From Actinocatenispora thailandica (GTDB taxonomy: Bacteria > Actinomycetota > Actinomycetes > Mycobacteriales > Micromonosporaceae), in NCBI RefSeq assembly GCF_016865425.1, contig NZ_AP023355.1:4772198-4836197 (forward strand): a stretch of DNA of 64,000 bases, in the 5' to 3' direction. The notes under the pieces are model-generated. The model worked only from the letters and a program-made list of their open reading frames with translations, did no database searches and was not told the DNA's origin. Of this stretch, positions 36,070 to 45,733 are shown in pieces. Position numbers and translations under genes: made by a program. The stretch's first letter is position 1. Each line of letters starts with the position of its first letter.

Positions 36070-37860
36070 TCAGTCGTCGAGCCGCGTCCAGCCGTTGAGC
36101 GAAATCCGTGCCGCGTCGGTGGATCGGCGCGAGTCGAACAGCACGCCGTGCCGGCCCAGTACGGTGACGTCGTCCACGTACACGCCGCGGCCCTGCGAGT
36201 TGGTGTCGGTCGCGTACTGCCAGCGCAGCGCGGTGGTGCCGGCCGGTACCTGGGCGGTACCGGACAGCCAGCGCCGGCCGCCGTACCCGTCGACCGAGCC
36301 GTCGCCGGCGGTCCACGACCACGGCCCGCCGGCGAGCTGGCAGCTCAGCCCGGTGAAGTCGGTGCCGTTGCCGGACGCCTGCAGGGTGAGGTAGTCGCAC
36401 AGCGGTTCGGTGTCGAACCAGACCCGGAACCGCAGCGTGGTCGCCCCGTCCGGGACCGGCAGGGTCAGCGTGCTGTCCGAGTGGTCGGTGCGGCTGTAGT
36501 AGGCGTGGTGGGTGGCGTGCACCGGCAGCGCCAGCCCGACGTCGTCGGCGGCGACCCGGCGGGAGACGTTGTTGGAGCCCCAGTCGCGGCTCGGGTGCAC
36601 CCGGTTGGTGAGCAGGATGACGAACGAGTGCGACAGCGGGTCGACCACGATCGAGGTGCCGGTGTAGCCGGTGTGCCCGAAGGTGACCGGCGACCCCAGC
36701 GCACCCATGTACCAGTTGAGGCCGAGTTCCCAGCCGAGCCCGTGGGTGTCGTACGGGAACTGGGCGCCGTTGTAGTCGTGCAGCATCAGCCGCACGGTGT
36801 CCTCGTGCAGGATCCGGGCCCGGCCGTACCGCCCCCCGTTGAGGTACATCTGGGCGAAGATGGCCAGGTCGTGGGTGGTGGAGAAGACGCCGGCGTGGCC
36901 GGCGACGCCGCCGAGCGCCCAGGCGTTCTCGTCGTGCACCTGGCCCCAGACCAGCCCGCGGCCGGCCCACGGCTCGTACTCCTCGGCCGCGACGCGGTGC
37001 CGGAGCGCGGCGGGCGGGTTGTACATGGTGTCGTGCATGCCGAGCGGCTCGGTGACGTGCTCCCGGACGTACTCGTCGAGGCTCTGGCCGCTGATCGTCT
37101 CGACGATCAGGCCGAGGGTGAGGAAGTTGAGGTCCGAGTAGACGTACTGGGTGTCCGGCGGCGCCGACGGCGTGGTGTCGAGGATCGCCGCCTTGCGCTC
37201 CGGGATGGTCTGGTAGCCCTTCCACAGCGACGGCACCGGGTCCGGGATCAGGCCGCTGGTGTGGGTGAGCAGGTTGCGCACCGTGATGTCGGACTTGCCG
37301 TGCGAGGCGAACGCCGGCAGGTAGGTCACCACGGGTGCGTGCAGGTCGACCCGGCCCTGCTCGATCAGCTGTAGCACCGAGGTGGCGGTGAACAGCTTCG
37401 ACATCGAGGCGAGGTCCCAGATGGTGTCGGTGGTCGCGGCGATGCGCTGATCGGCGGGAAGTTCCACCACGGTGGTGCCGTCGAGGGTGTAGCGCACCGC
37501 GTCGCCGACCGCCGCGTGCTGCACGATCACGCCGTCCTTGACGGCGATCACGGCGGCCCCGGCGTACATCGGGTGGTTGGGGTTCTCCGGGGTGGTGGTC
37601 AGGTAGCGCGCGAGGTGGTCCGGCATCGCCTGCACGGTGTCGCCGACCAGCCCGACCTGGCCGGGCCGTCCGCTGCGCAGGGTGCGGCCGGGGCTGAACC
37701 GGATGTCGGCCGGGGTGGCGGTGGGCGGGCCGCCACGGTGCCCGCCCGGCGCGGCCTCGGCGGCGGCGCCGGGCGCGAGCGAGGCGGTACCGCCGAGCGC
37801 GATGGCGGCGGCTCCACCGGCACCGCCGAGCAGTAACGACCGTCGGGAAATCTCGGACAT
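36070..37860 (-). CDS. Tat-exported class C beta-lactamase-like serine hydrolase with C-terminal beta domain
   Basis: A 596-residue secreted enzyme. The signal peptide begins MSEISRRSLLLGGAGG, with the twin-arginine SRRSLLL, and is Ala-rich up to about residue 36. The beta-lactamase/DD-peptidase domain (about 65-430) has SxxK in LASMSKLFTAT, YxD/N in YVYSDLNFLTLG and HTG in FGHTGYTGTS. The final 160 residues are a beta-rich module with Cys pair and DYLTLQASGNGTDF, like a carbohydrate- or Ig-like domain. It probably acts on wall peptides or esters outside the cell. ATG 37860 follows GGAGG. Confidence 0.9.
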   Translation of the reverse strand: MSEISRRSLLLGGAGGAAAIALGGTASLAPGAAAEAAPGGHRGGPPTATPADIRFSPGRTLRSGRPGQVGLVGDTVQAMPDHLARYLTTTPENPNHPMYAGAAVIAVKDGVIVQHAAVGDAVRYTLDGTTVVELPADQRIAATTDTIWDLASMSKLFTATSVLQLIEQGRVDLHAPVVTYLPAFASHGKSDITVRNLLTHTSGLIPDPVPSLWKGYQTIPERKAAILDTTPSAPPDTQYVYSDLNFLTLGLIVETISGQSLDEYVREHVTEPLGMHDTMYNPPAALRHRVAAEEYEPWAGRGLVWGQVHDENAWALGGVAGHAGVFSTTHDLAIFAQMYLNGGRYGRARILHEDTVRLMLHDYNGAQFPYDTHGLGWELGLNWYMGALGSPVTFGHTGYTGTSIVVDPLSHSFVILLTNRVHPSRDWGSNNVSRRVAADDVGLALPVHATHHAYYSRTDHSDSTLTLPVPDGATTLRFRVWFDTEPLCDYLTLQASGNGTDFTGLSCQLAGGPWSWTAGDGSVDGYGGRRWLSGTAQVPAGTTALRWQYATDTNSQGRGVYVDDVTVLGRHGVLFDSRRSTDAARISLNGWTRLDD

Positions 37861-38105
37861 GCGGACCTCCATCCGTCCAGATACCGAAGGAATCCTGCAC
37901 CAGTCGAATGGGCTGGGTAAACCCTTTCCGCGGGGTTTCCGACTGTCAGCGCGGGTCGAGATCGGCGCAACCCAGCAGGGAACGGTACGACTCGGTCAGA
38001 TCGGCCGCCGTGGGGCGCGCAGCGCCATCCGTCGTGCCGGTGACGAGCCGCGAGTCACGCCGGCCGCGGCGGGCGATCCGCGATCGGCCTCGTAGCATGG
38101 GGAGC

Positions 38106-39254
38106 ATGTCCGCCCCTGCCATTGCCGAGCTCGAACCGCAGATCCGCACCGCGCTGTCGAAGGTGCAGGACCCGGAGATCCGTCGCCCGATCACCGAGCT
38201 GGACATGGTCCGCTCGATCGACATCGAGGCGGACGGCGGTGTCACCGTCGGCCTGCTGCTGACCGTGGCCGGCTGCCCGCTGCGCGACACCCTGCAGAAC
38301 GACATCAGCCGCGAGGTGGGCGCGGTACCGGGGGTCTCCTCGGTCCGGGTCGACTTCGGCGTGATGACCGAGCAGCAACGCCGTGACCTGCAGTCGAAGC
38401 TGCGCGGCGGTGCGGCGGGCGGCGAGCCGGTCATCCCGTTCGCGCAGCCCGGCTCGCGCACCAGGGTCTACGCGGTGGCCTCCGGCAAGGGTGGCGTCGG
38501 CAAGTCCAGCGTGACCGTCAACCTGGCCGCCGCGCTGGCCGCCCGTGGCCTGTCGGTCGGCGTGGTCGACGCGGACATCTACGGCCACTCGGTGCCGCGG
38601 ATGCTCGGCGTCACCGAGCGCCCGACCCGGGTCGAGGACATGATCATGCCGCCGCAGGCGGCGCACGGCCTGAAGGTCATCTCGATCGGGATGTTCACCC
38701 AGGGCAACGCGGCCGTCGTGTGGCGCGGCCCGATGCTGCACCGGGCGCTCACCCAGTTCCTCGCCGACGTGTACTGGGGCGACCTGGACGTGCTGCTGCT
38801 CGACCTGCCGCCGGGCACCGGCGACGTGGCGATCTCCATCGCCCAGCTGCTGCCCACCGCCGAGTTGCTGGTGGTGACCACGCCGCAGCTGGCCGCCGCG
38901 GAGGTGGCCGAGCGGGCCGGCGCGATCGCGCTGCAGACCCATCAGCGCCTGGTCGGCGTGGTGGAGAACATGTCCTGGCTGGAGCTGCCGTCCGGGGAGC
39001 GGATGGAGGTCTTCGGTGCCGGCGGCGGTGCCCGGGTCGCCGAGACGCTGTCCACCACGATCGGCGCCGAGGTGCCGCTGCTGGGCCAGATCCCGCTGGA
39101 CACCCGGGTACGGGAGGCCGGCGACGCCGGTGACCCGGTCGTGCTGTCCGACCCGGAGTCGCCCGCCTCGGTGGCGCTGTCCGCGGTGGCCGACCGCCTC
39201 GCGGTGCGCCGGGAGAGCCTCGCCGGCCGCTCGCTGGGCCTCTCCCCCGCCTGA
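38106..39254 (+). CDS. mrp: Mrp/NBP35-type iron-sulfur carrier ATPase
   Basis: A 382-residue P-loop ATPase. The N-terminal 85 residues form a MIP18/DUF59 domain (VQDPEIRRPITELDMV, TVAGCPLRDTLQNDI with its Cys). The ATPase domain has the deviant Walker A ASGKGGVGKSSVTVNLA near residue 123-139, DADIYGHSVPRML, and LLLDLPPGTGD. A C-terminal CxxC of typical Mrp is not seen, as is usual in actinobacteria. The family loads and transfers 4Fe-4S clusters. ATG 38106 follows GGGGAG. Neighbours match the mycobacterial mrp-tatB-htrA locus. Confidence 0.93.
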   Translation: MSAPAIAELEPQIRTALSKVQDPEIRRPITELDMVRSIDIEADGGVTVGLLLTVAGCPLRDTLQNDISREVGAVPGVSSVRVDFGVMTEQQRRDLQSKLRGGAAGGEPVIPFAQPGSRTRVYAVASGKGGVGKSSVTVNLAAALAARGLSVGVVDADIYGHSVPRMLGVTERPTRVEDMIMPPQAAHGLKVISIGMFTQGNAAVVWRGPMLHRALTQFLADVYWGDLDVLLLDLPPGTGDVAISIAQLLPTAELLVVTTPQLAAAEVAERAGAIALQTHQRLVGVVENMSWLELPSGERMEVFGAGGGARVAETLSTTIGAEVPLLGQIPLDTRVREAGDAGDPVVLSDPESPASVALSAVADRLAVRRESLAGRSLGLSPA

Positions 39255-39302
39255 CCCCGCCGTCCGGCTGACCCCGCCTTCCGCCTGACGCGCCGGTCCG
39301 GC
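39252..39302. repeat. tandem repeat, 17-bp unit, 3 copies
   Basis: Units 39252-39268, 39269-39285 and 39286-39302, consensus TGACCCCGCCGTCCGGC. The first unit starts with the TGA stop of mrp, so each copy repeats that stop. Confidence 0.75.
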
Positions 39303-39500
39303 CGGTGCGCTCGCGCCGCGTCGGCCGGCACGATGCCCTGCCCGGTCGAGCGCGCGGGGCCGGGTGCCGGCACCTCGTCCGCGGGACGTCATCGGTCATT
39401 CGGTCGGAGCTGACGCGAGGAGCCCGAAAACGTCGGGGGGCCGTCGTAGACTCGGCGCCCTGATCGGCCGAGGTGGCCGAGTCGACGCCCGGGGGGACTC

Positions 39501-40457
<957 letters not shown>

Positions 40458-40506
40458 CCGACGGGCCGGTCGACCCCGACCGCGCACAGCCGGCCCGACC
40501 AGGGGC

Positions 40507-40574
40507 GGGTGCGGTGTGGTCGAGCGGTCGGGTGCGGTGCGGTCGAGGGCGCGGCGCGGTGTGGGCGAGGGTCT
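40507..40574. repeat. tandem repeat, 23-bp unit, 3 copies
   Basis: Units 40507-40529, 40530-40552 and 40553-40574, consensus GGGTGCGGTGTGGTCGAGGG plus three bases, with a few substitutions. It fills the gap between the convergent sigma factor and tatB genes. Confidence 0.7.
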
Positions 40575-40626
40575 GGCGTGGCCTCAGCCGGGCGGGCGGC
40601 GTCGATCGAGGTCGGGCGCGGTCGGG

Positions 40627-41019
40627 TCAGGTGGCGTCGACGTCGAAGCGGGGGCGCCGGCGCGAGCCGGAGTCGACCGCTGGCGTGTCGTCGTCGTTGA
40701 GCGCCGAGTTGAGGTCGAGCGAGCCGGCCGCGTCGCTGGCGTCCGAATAGACCTCCTTGAACGGCCGGATGATCGCGTCCTGGTCGTCCTCGGAGAGGAT
40801 GTGTTTGCGCACGAACGTCTTCGGGTGCAGGTCTTCCAGCGAGATGTCGGTGCCCAGCTCGCGGGACAGGTCACCGGTGGCGTTGGTCGCCATCCGGCGC
40901 AGCTGCCGGATCATGTTGACCCCGTCGGAGATCAGCTTCGGCAGCTTGTCCGGGCCGAAGATGAACAGGCCGATGAGGACGAGCACCAAGATCTCCGGCC
41001 AGCCGAGACTGTCGAACAT
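40627..41019 (-). CDS. tatB: Sec-independent protein translocase TatB
   Basis: A 130-residue Tat translocase subunit. The N-terminal helix MFDSLGWPEILVLVLIGLFI is followed by FGPDKLPKLISDGVNMIRQL, the Tat-family hinge with its F-G-P-x-K-L-P and amphipathic helix. The rest is acidic and flexible, as in TatB. It works with TatA and TatC (not in the window) to export folded proteins such as the twin-arginine hydrolase encoded 4 kb away. ATG 41019 starts the membrane helix. It lies 168 bases after the htrA-type gene in the same direction. Confidence 0.93.
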   Translation of the reverse strand: MFDSLGWPEILVLVLIGLFIFGPDKLPKLISDGVNMIRQLRRMATNATGDLSRELGTDISLEDLHPKTFVRKHILSEDDQDAIIRPFKEVYSDASDAAGSLDLNSALNDDDTPAVDSGSRRRPRFDVDAT

Positions 41020-41187
41020 CCACGCTCCTCACCCTGCGGGCCCGGTGGCGTCACGATCACCGGGCAACGCACCCACCTTACGCACCGGTCGGCCGGGTGC
41101 GGGAGGCCGCGGTCGGTGGCAATTCGCCGACGATGCCGCGCGAACCCGGCACCGAGCGCGAAGCGGAGATATCGGATCGCCCGCCGA

Positions 41188-42513
41188 TCAGTTCGGCGTG
41201 GCGGCGCCGAGCGTGACGTTGGCGCTGTGCTTGCCGCCGTCCCGCTCGTACTCGACCGGCACGACGGTGCCCGGCGCGTCCTTGCGGACGAAGGCGATCA
41301 GATCGGTGCCGGAGCCGACGAGCTGCCCGTCGTAGCGCACGATCACGTCGCCGTCCTGCAGCCCCGCCTTGTCCGCCGGCCCGCCGCCGACGACCTTGGT
41401 GAGCCGCGCGCCGCCGGTGCTGTCGTACGAGCTGTCCACCGTGGCGCCGATCACGGTGCGGCGTGCCTTGCCGGTCTGGATGATGTCGTCGGCGACCCGC
41501 TTGGCCTGGTTGATCGGGATCGAGAAGCCGAGACCGATGTTGCCGCCGCTGTTCTCGTCCGAGCCGGACTGGTCCGCGGTACGGATGGCGGTGTTGACGC
41601 CGATGACCCGGCCGGCCCCGTCCAGCAGCGGCCCACCGGAGTTGCCGTGGTTGATGGCGGCATCGGTCTGGATCGCCGCCATGTACGCCTCGCTGTTCTT
41701 GTCCTTGCCGGTGATCACCGGCCGGTCGAGGTCGCTGACGATGCCGGTGGTGACGGTGTTGGACAGCCCGTACGGCGCGCCGATCGCGATGACCGGGTCG
41801 CCGACCGCGATCCGGTCGGAGTCGCCGAACTTGATCGGGGTCAGCCCGCTCTTGTCGACCTTGAGCACCGCCAGGTCGGACTCCGGGTCGGTGCCCTTGA
41901 CGGTGGCGTCGGCGGTGCTGCCGTCGGAGAACGCGACCTTCAGCTCGCCGCCGGAACCCGCCGCCGCGACGTGGTTGTTGGTCAGGATGTAGCCGGACGA
42001 GGAGATCACGAACCCGGACCCGTTGCCTTCCATCTTGTCGGTCCGGATCAGGATCGTGACCACGCTGGGCAGCGCCTTCTTCACCACGGCGGCGACCGAC
42101 TCGGGCGCCCGGTCGGCGGCCTTCGGCTTGTCGGTCGCGGAGGCACCCAGCACGCTGTGGCCACCACCGCCGCCGGAGGCACCCAGGTAACCGAGGGCAC
42201 CGCCGAGCGCGCCGGCCAGCAGCGCCACCACGATCGTCACCGCCAGGCCGACCGATCGGCGCGGTGCGGCGCCCGGCGCCGGCGGGTCCGGGACGGGATC
42301 GAGCGGCGGGCCAGGCTCACCGGTCGGCTGCTGCACCAGCACTGCCGGGGTCTGCGGGTTGCGCCACGGGTCGTGGCCGCCGCCGCTGGACCACCAGGCC
42401 GACGAGGACGGCGGCCTGGGCTGCGCCGCGCCACCCGGCCACGGGGTCGGCGGTTGCTGCCCGCCACTCGGCCACTGCGGGCCGGGGGAACCGGTCGTCC
42501 TGCCCTCGGTCAC
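41188..42513 (-). CDS. HtrA/DegP-type membrane-anchored serine protease
   Basis: A 441-residue S1C protease. Residues 1-105 are Pro/Gly/Trp-rich and cytoplasmic, then one membrane span (VGLAVTIVVALLAGALGGAL), a trypsin-like domain with His in LTNNHVAAAG, Asp in PESDLAVLK and Ser in HGNSGGPLL, and a C-terminal PDZ domain (GGPADKAGLQDGDVIVRYDG). It degrades or refolds damaged envelope proteins. GTG 42513 follows AGGTGGACC. In mycobacteria htrA lies in the order sigE-rseA-htrA-tatB; here htrA-tatB remains but sigE and rseA are absent. Confidence 0.93.
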   Translation of the reverse strand: MTEGRTTGSPGPQWPSGGQQPPTPWPGGAAQPRPPSSSAWWSSGGGHDPWRNPQTPAVLVQQPTGEPGPPLDPVPDPPAPGAAPRRSVGLAVTIVVALLAGALGGALGYLGASGGGGGHSVLGASATDKPKAADRAPESVAAVVKKALPSVVTILIRTDKMEGNGSGFVISSSGYILTNNHVAAAGSGGELKVAFSDGSTADATVKGTDPESDLAVLKVDKSGLTPIKFGDSDRIAVGDPVIAIGAPYGLSNTVTTGIVSDLDRPVITGKDKNSEAYMAAIQTDAAINHGNSGGPLLDGAGRVIGVNTAIRTADQSGSDENSGGNIGLGFSIPINQAKRVADDIIQTGKARRTVIGATVDSSYDSTGGARLTKVVGGGPADKAGLQDGDVIVRYDGQLVGSGTDLIAFVRKDAPGTVVPVEYERDGGKHSANVTLGAATPN

Positions 42514-42677
42514 CCTTGGTCCACCTCTCCCCAGTGTCCCGGTCTCCCGGCCGTGCACGCGGTGAGCATGCGGTCGCACCGCGTTCGCCCGCGTGGGGTG
42601 ACCCGGTGACGCCGTATTCCAGGATTACACGTCATGGCATCCCCGAGTCGCACGGATCATTCCTTAGGCTCTAGGCC

Positions 42678-43322
42678 ATGGCCACCCTGGGACCGCAGAG
42701 CCACGTTTTCGCCGAGTCGTACGTTGCCGAAGACTACGTACTGGCGGACGCACGTGCCCGTTCGACCGAGATCGGCGTCGATCCGGTCGATACCGGTACG
42801 GGCGCCGCGCTGCGCCTGCTCACCGCGGCAGCCGGCGCGCGGGCGGTGGTGGAGGTCGGTACCGGAGTGGGCGTCAGTTCGGTCTGGCTGCTGCGCGGGA
42901 TGCGCCCCGACGGCGTGCTCACCACCATCGACCTGGAGCCGGAGCACCAGCGGCAGGCGCGGCTGGCCTTCCGGGAGGGCGGGTTCAGCCCGTCCCGGAC
43001 CCGGCTGATCGCGGGCCGCGCGCTCGACGTGCTGCCACGGCTGGCCGACGGCGCGTACGACATGGTGTTCGTCGACGGCGACCGGGCCGAGTACCCGCAG
43101 TACGTGGCCGAGGCGTTCCGGCTGCTGCGGCCGGGCGGGGTGGTGGCGGTGGCCGGGGCGCTCGGCGGCGGCCGGGTGCCCGACCCCTCCGCCCGCGACC
43201 CGCAGAGCGTGACGCTGCGCGAACTCGCCAAGTCGGTACGGGACAGCGACGACTGGCTGCCCGCGCTGCTCCCGGTCGCCGACGGCCTGCTCACCGCGGT
43301 CCGCACCAACGGCGCGCGGTGA
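42678..43322 (+). CDS. O-methyltransferase (Rv1220c-like)
   Basis: A 214-residue SAM-dependent O-methyltransferase of the catechol/caffeoyl-CoA family. SAM motif I is VVEVGTGVGVSSVWLLR at about residue 56-72; the metal-binding region is MVFVDGDRAEYPQYV with the DGD pattern, and RPGGVVAVAGALGGGRV follows. It matches the gene that stands divergent to the sigE region in mycobacteria. The natural substrate is unknown. ATG 42678 is used; a promoter probably lies in the 164 bases shared with htrA. Confidence 0.9.
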   Translation: MATLGPQSHVFAESYVAEDYVLADARARSTEIGVDPVDTGTGAALRLLTAAAGARAVVEVGTGVGVSSVWLLRGMRPDGVLTTIDLEPEHQRQARLAFREGGFSPSRTRLIAGRALDVLPRLADGAYDMVFVDGDRAEYPQYVAEAFRLLRPGGVVAVAGALGGGRVPDPSARDPQSVTLRELAKSVRDSDDWLPALLPVADGLLTAVRTNGAR

Positions 43323-43431
43323 CCGAGTAGAACACCGGCAGTGACCGCGCCAGGGTGGTCCGATGTGTCAACATCTGATCAAAGTGATCTTGCGAATAGA
43401 TCAGGTTGTGGGCTTTCGGCACACTTGCCAG

Positions 43432-43755
43432 GTGCTCGACTCAACACCTCCGGCCCGAACCCGCACCGCCGTCGCCTGTCAGTACCACGGCTGCCGCCAG
43501 GCGGCGGCGATGGTGGAACTGCTGCCCGGCCCGGGCGACAACGCCACCCTGATGGTGTCCGGCTTCGGCGCCACCGACGTGGCCGAGCCGCTGGCCGACG
43601 AGCGGCTGGCGCACCGGGTCCGATCGGCCGACGACGACCTGCCCGGCGTGCTGTACGACCGGGACCCGGCCTGGGCCCCGTACTTCTGCCCGATCTGCGA
43701 GCGTTCCTACTGCGTCGACCACTGGCGCGGCTCCCGCTGCCCGTACGGCCACTGA
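43432..43755 (+). CDS. small zinc-binding protein
   Basis: A 107-residue protein with three Cys/His groups: ACQYHGCRQ at about residue 15, YFCPICERSYCVDHW near 85-98 and CPYGH at the C-terminus, consistent with one or two zinc sites. The middle (GDNATLMVSGFGATDV) is strand-rich. Homologues are common and uncharacterised in actinobacteria. GTG 43432 is chosen because it starts similarity; an upstream ATG at 43363 would add 23 residues from an AT-rich promoter region. Confidence 0.75.
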   Translation: MLDSTPPARTRTAVACQYHGCRQAAAMVELLPGPGDNATLMVSGFGATDVAEPLADERLAHRVRSADDDLPGVLYDRDPAWAPYFCPICERSYCVDHWRGSRCPYGH

Positions 43756-43777
43756 CCTGCCGCTGATCGCCTGGCAT

Positions 43778-43803
43778 CGGGGCGTCCACCGAGTGACGCC
43801 CCG
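43778..43803. terminator. bidirectional hairpin in a convergent gap
   Basis: Perfect 9-base arms 43778-43786 and 43795-43803 (CGGGGCGTC and its complement) around an 8-base loop, between the ends of the zinc protein and glycosyltransferase genes. Confidence 0.6.
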
Positions 43804-43857
43804 CCGCGGGCACCGGTGGCCGGCGGGCGGCCGGGCACCGCGCCGTGCGGCTGGGGA

Positions 43858-45351
43858 TCAGTCGAGGTGGCGGAGGCGGGGCCAGAGGGTGGGCCAGGGG
43901 GCGGTGCGGCCGGTGCAGTAGAGGATGGGCCGGCCCTGCTCCTCGTTGTCGACGCCGACGCCGTTGTCCAGCCGGTCGCGCACCTCGCAGTGTCCGAACA
44001 CGCCGGGCAGTTGCTCCGGAGCGATGCCGACGACCACCGCGGCGGTGCCGGAGTCCGGCGGCGGCCCCTGCTCCCACAGTTCGTTCTGCCCGCTGTGTAC
44101 GGCGGGCAACCCGGTGCCGTACCGGTCGATCGCGCCGGCCTCGCCGTAGTTGCCGGTCAGCAGGGCGGTGGCGGCCGGGTCGGGCACCGACCGGTACACC
44201 GCCTCGACCTGCCGCACGTACGCCGGCCAGCCGACCGCGTCCCGCATGGCCGGGTTGAGCGCCGGGATCGGGGTCCGTCCGGCCCAGCGCACCGGCAGTA
44301 CCGGCAGCGAGATGAGCGCCGCCACGACGGCGTCGACCGCCACCGCGACCGCGGCGAGTCGCAGCCAGCGCCGCCAGTGGCCCGCGGGCACGGTCGGAGG
44401 TGCGTCCAACACCGCGCAGCCGATCGCGAAGAAGGCGACGACCAGCCCGATGACGTAGTCGGCGCGGCCACCACCGACCAGCGCGATCAGCCCGGCGACC
44501 GGGTACGCGACGACCAGGCAGCGCACCGGGCGCCAGGCGGGACGGCGGGCGAGGGCGCGCAGTCCGGCCCACCAGATCGGCACCAGTAGCGGGCCGAGCA
44601 GGACGAGTTGGAACGGGACGAACTCGATCCGGTTCTCGGTACCGCCGTGCGACGACAGCGCGGACGCCATCGCGAGTTGCGGGAAGCCGTGCGTGACCTG
44701 GTAGACGATGCTCGGCGCACCGAGCACGGCGGCGAGCGCGACACCGAGCCACAGGTACCGGTCGCGCAGCGTACGGCGTGGGCCGACGGCGGCGAGCCCG
44801 GCCGCGAGCCCGATCGCGAGCAGCACGATCAGCTGCTTGTTGAGCAGCCCGACACCGGCGACGGCGCCGGCCGCGAGCCACCACCGCGGGTCGCGCAGCA
44901 GCGCCCGTACCGAGCACAGGATGGTGCCGAGCCAGATCGGCGCATCGATCGCCGAGGTGACCAGGACATGCCCGTCGACCAGCGGAAACACCCCGGTCGC
45001 GGTACCGATCGCGGCGAGCAGCTGGCCGCGGCGGCCGGCCCCGAACTCGGCGGCGAGCGCCGCGGCGAGCAGCGCCGTACCGGCGGCGGCGAGGGCGGCC
45101 GGCAGCCGCAGCGCGACGAGGTTGTCGCCGAACAGTCCGGTCGTCAGCCGGGCCAGCGCCGGGGTGCCGACCGGCTGGTCGACGTAGCCGGCGGCGAGGT
45201 GCCGGCCGAGCAGCCGGAAGTAGAGCTCGTCGCGGTGGTAGCCGTACCGGGTGGCGAGCGCGAGGAGCACGCCGACCAGTGCCAGGGCGACCGGGAGCAG
45301 GGTGCGCCAGTGCAGCGGGGTCGGCCGCGGCGGCGGCGTCGCACCGTTCAT
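43858..45351 (-). CDS. GT39/ArnT-like membrane glycosyltransferase
   Basis: A 497-residue protein with about ten membrane spans. The first outer loop contains RYGYHRDELYFRLLGRHLAAGYVDQP, the DE motif and Y-V-D-Q-P of PMT/ArnT-family transferases that use polyprenyl-phosphate sugars. Later spans include ALVARRPAW and the conserved basic loop HGFPQLAMAS. The last 110 residues are an outer soluble domain (YGTGLPAVHSGQNELWEQG). It probably mannosylates or glycosylates lipids or proteins outside. ATG 45351 has no strong ribosome site. Confidence 0.87.
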   Translation of the reverse strand: MNGATPPPRPTPLHWRTLLPVALALVGVLLALATRYGYHRDELYFRLLGRHLAAGYVDQPVGTPALARLTTGLFGDNLVALRLPAALAAAGTALLAAALAAEFGAGRRGQLLAAIGTATGVFPLVDGHVLVTSAIDAPIWLGTILCSVRALLRDPRWWLAAGAVAGVGLLNKQLIVLLAIGLAAGLAAVGPRRTLRDRYLWLGVALAAVLGAPSIVYQVTHGFPQLAMASALSSHGGTENRIEFVPFQLVLLGPLLVPIWWAGLRALARRPAWRPVRCLVVAYPVAGLIALVGGGRADYVIGLVVAFFAIGCAVLDAPPTVPAGHWRRWLRLAAVAVAVDAVVAALISLPVLPVRWAGRTPIPALNPAMRDAVGWPAYVRQVEAVYRSVPDPAATALLTGNYGEAGAIDRYGTGLPAVHSGQNELWEQGPPPDSGTAAVVVGIAPEQLPGVFGHCEVRDRLDNGVGVDNEEQGRPILYCTGRTAPWPTLWPRLRHLD

Positions 45352-45499
45352 CCGCGGATGGTAGGGCGGCCGGGTCGGCGCCGGGCGCCCCGCACCGCAG
45401 ACCGCCGCAAACCGGTACCGACCTGTGCTCCCGACCCGGCCTGGGGGCCGCCGCCGGCAGCGGCCGATCACGACCGTCGCCGACCCTCGGCCGGGGAAG

Positions 45500-45696
45500 C
45501 GGCCGGCAACCGACGCGGCGGGGCGGGCCGGCGGCGGCCGGCAACCGACGCAGCGAGCCGGCAACGGCCGGCAACCGACGCAGCGGGCCGGCGGCGGCCG
45601 GCAACCGACGCGGCGGGTCGGCACCGGTCGTCAGCCAGCGGGCCGGCAGCGGCTGACAACCGACGCAGCGGGTCGGGGACGGCTGTCAGCCGCCGG
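45500..45696. repeat. tandem repeat, 30-bp unit, 7 copies
   Basis: Units at 45500 (35 bp), 45535, 45565, 45595 (30 bp each), 45625 (25 bp), 45650 (30 bp) and a partial at 45680. Consensus begins CGGCCGGCAACCGACGCAGC and continues GGGCCGGCGG. The inner copies are 90-97 percent alike. It fills most of the 382-base gap between the divergent glycosyltransferase and hydroxylase genes; the remaining parts (45352-45499, 45697-45733) hold nothing I recognise. The units are contiguous, with no spacers. Confidence 0.9.
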
Positions 45697-45733
45697 TGCG
45701 GGTGCTGCCAGCGTTCGGCCGGACCCTTCGGTC

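Noticed and set aside
39466-39497. A GGTGGCCGAGTCG segment resembling the D-arm region of a serine or leucine tRNA just before the sigma-factor gene.
   Set aside because: There is no matching acceptor stem, anticodon arm or TTCGAATC-type T-loop at the right distance, and it overlaps the ribosome site of the gene.
43375-43404. CTGATC and GATCAG inverted repeat upstream of the zinc-protein gene as an operator.
   Set aside because: The arms are only 6 bases with an 18-base gap and there is no adjacent regulator; likely chance in an AT-richer promoter.
45500-45696. Seven regularly spaced 30-bp copies considered as a CRISPR array.
   Set aside because: Copies are directly abutting with no unique spacers, the units drift in sequence and length, and no cas genes are near. 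It is a minisatellite.
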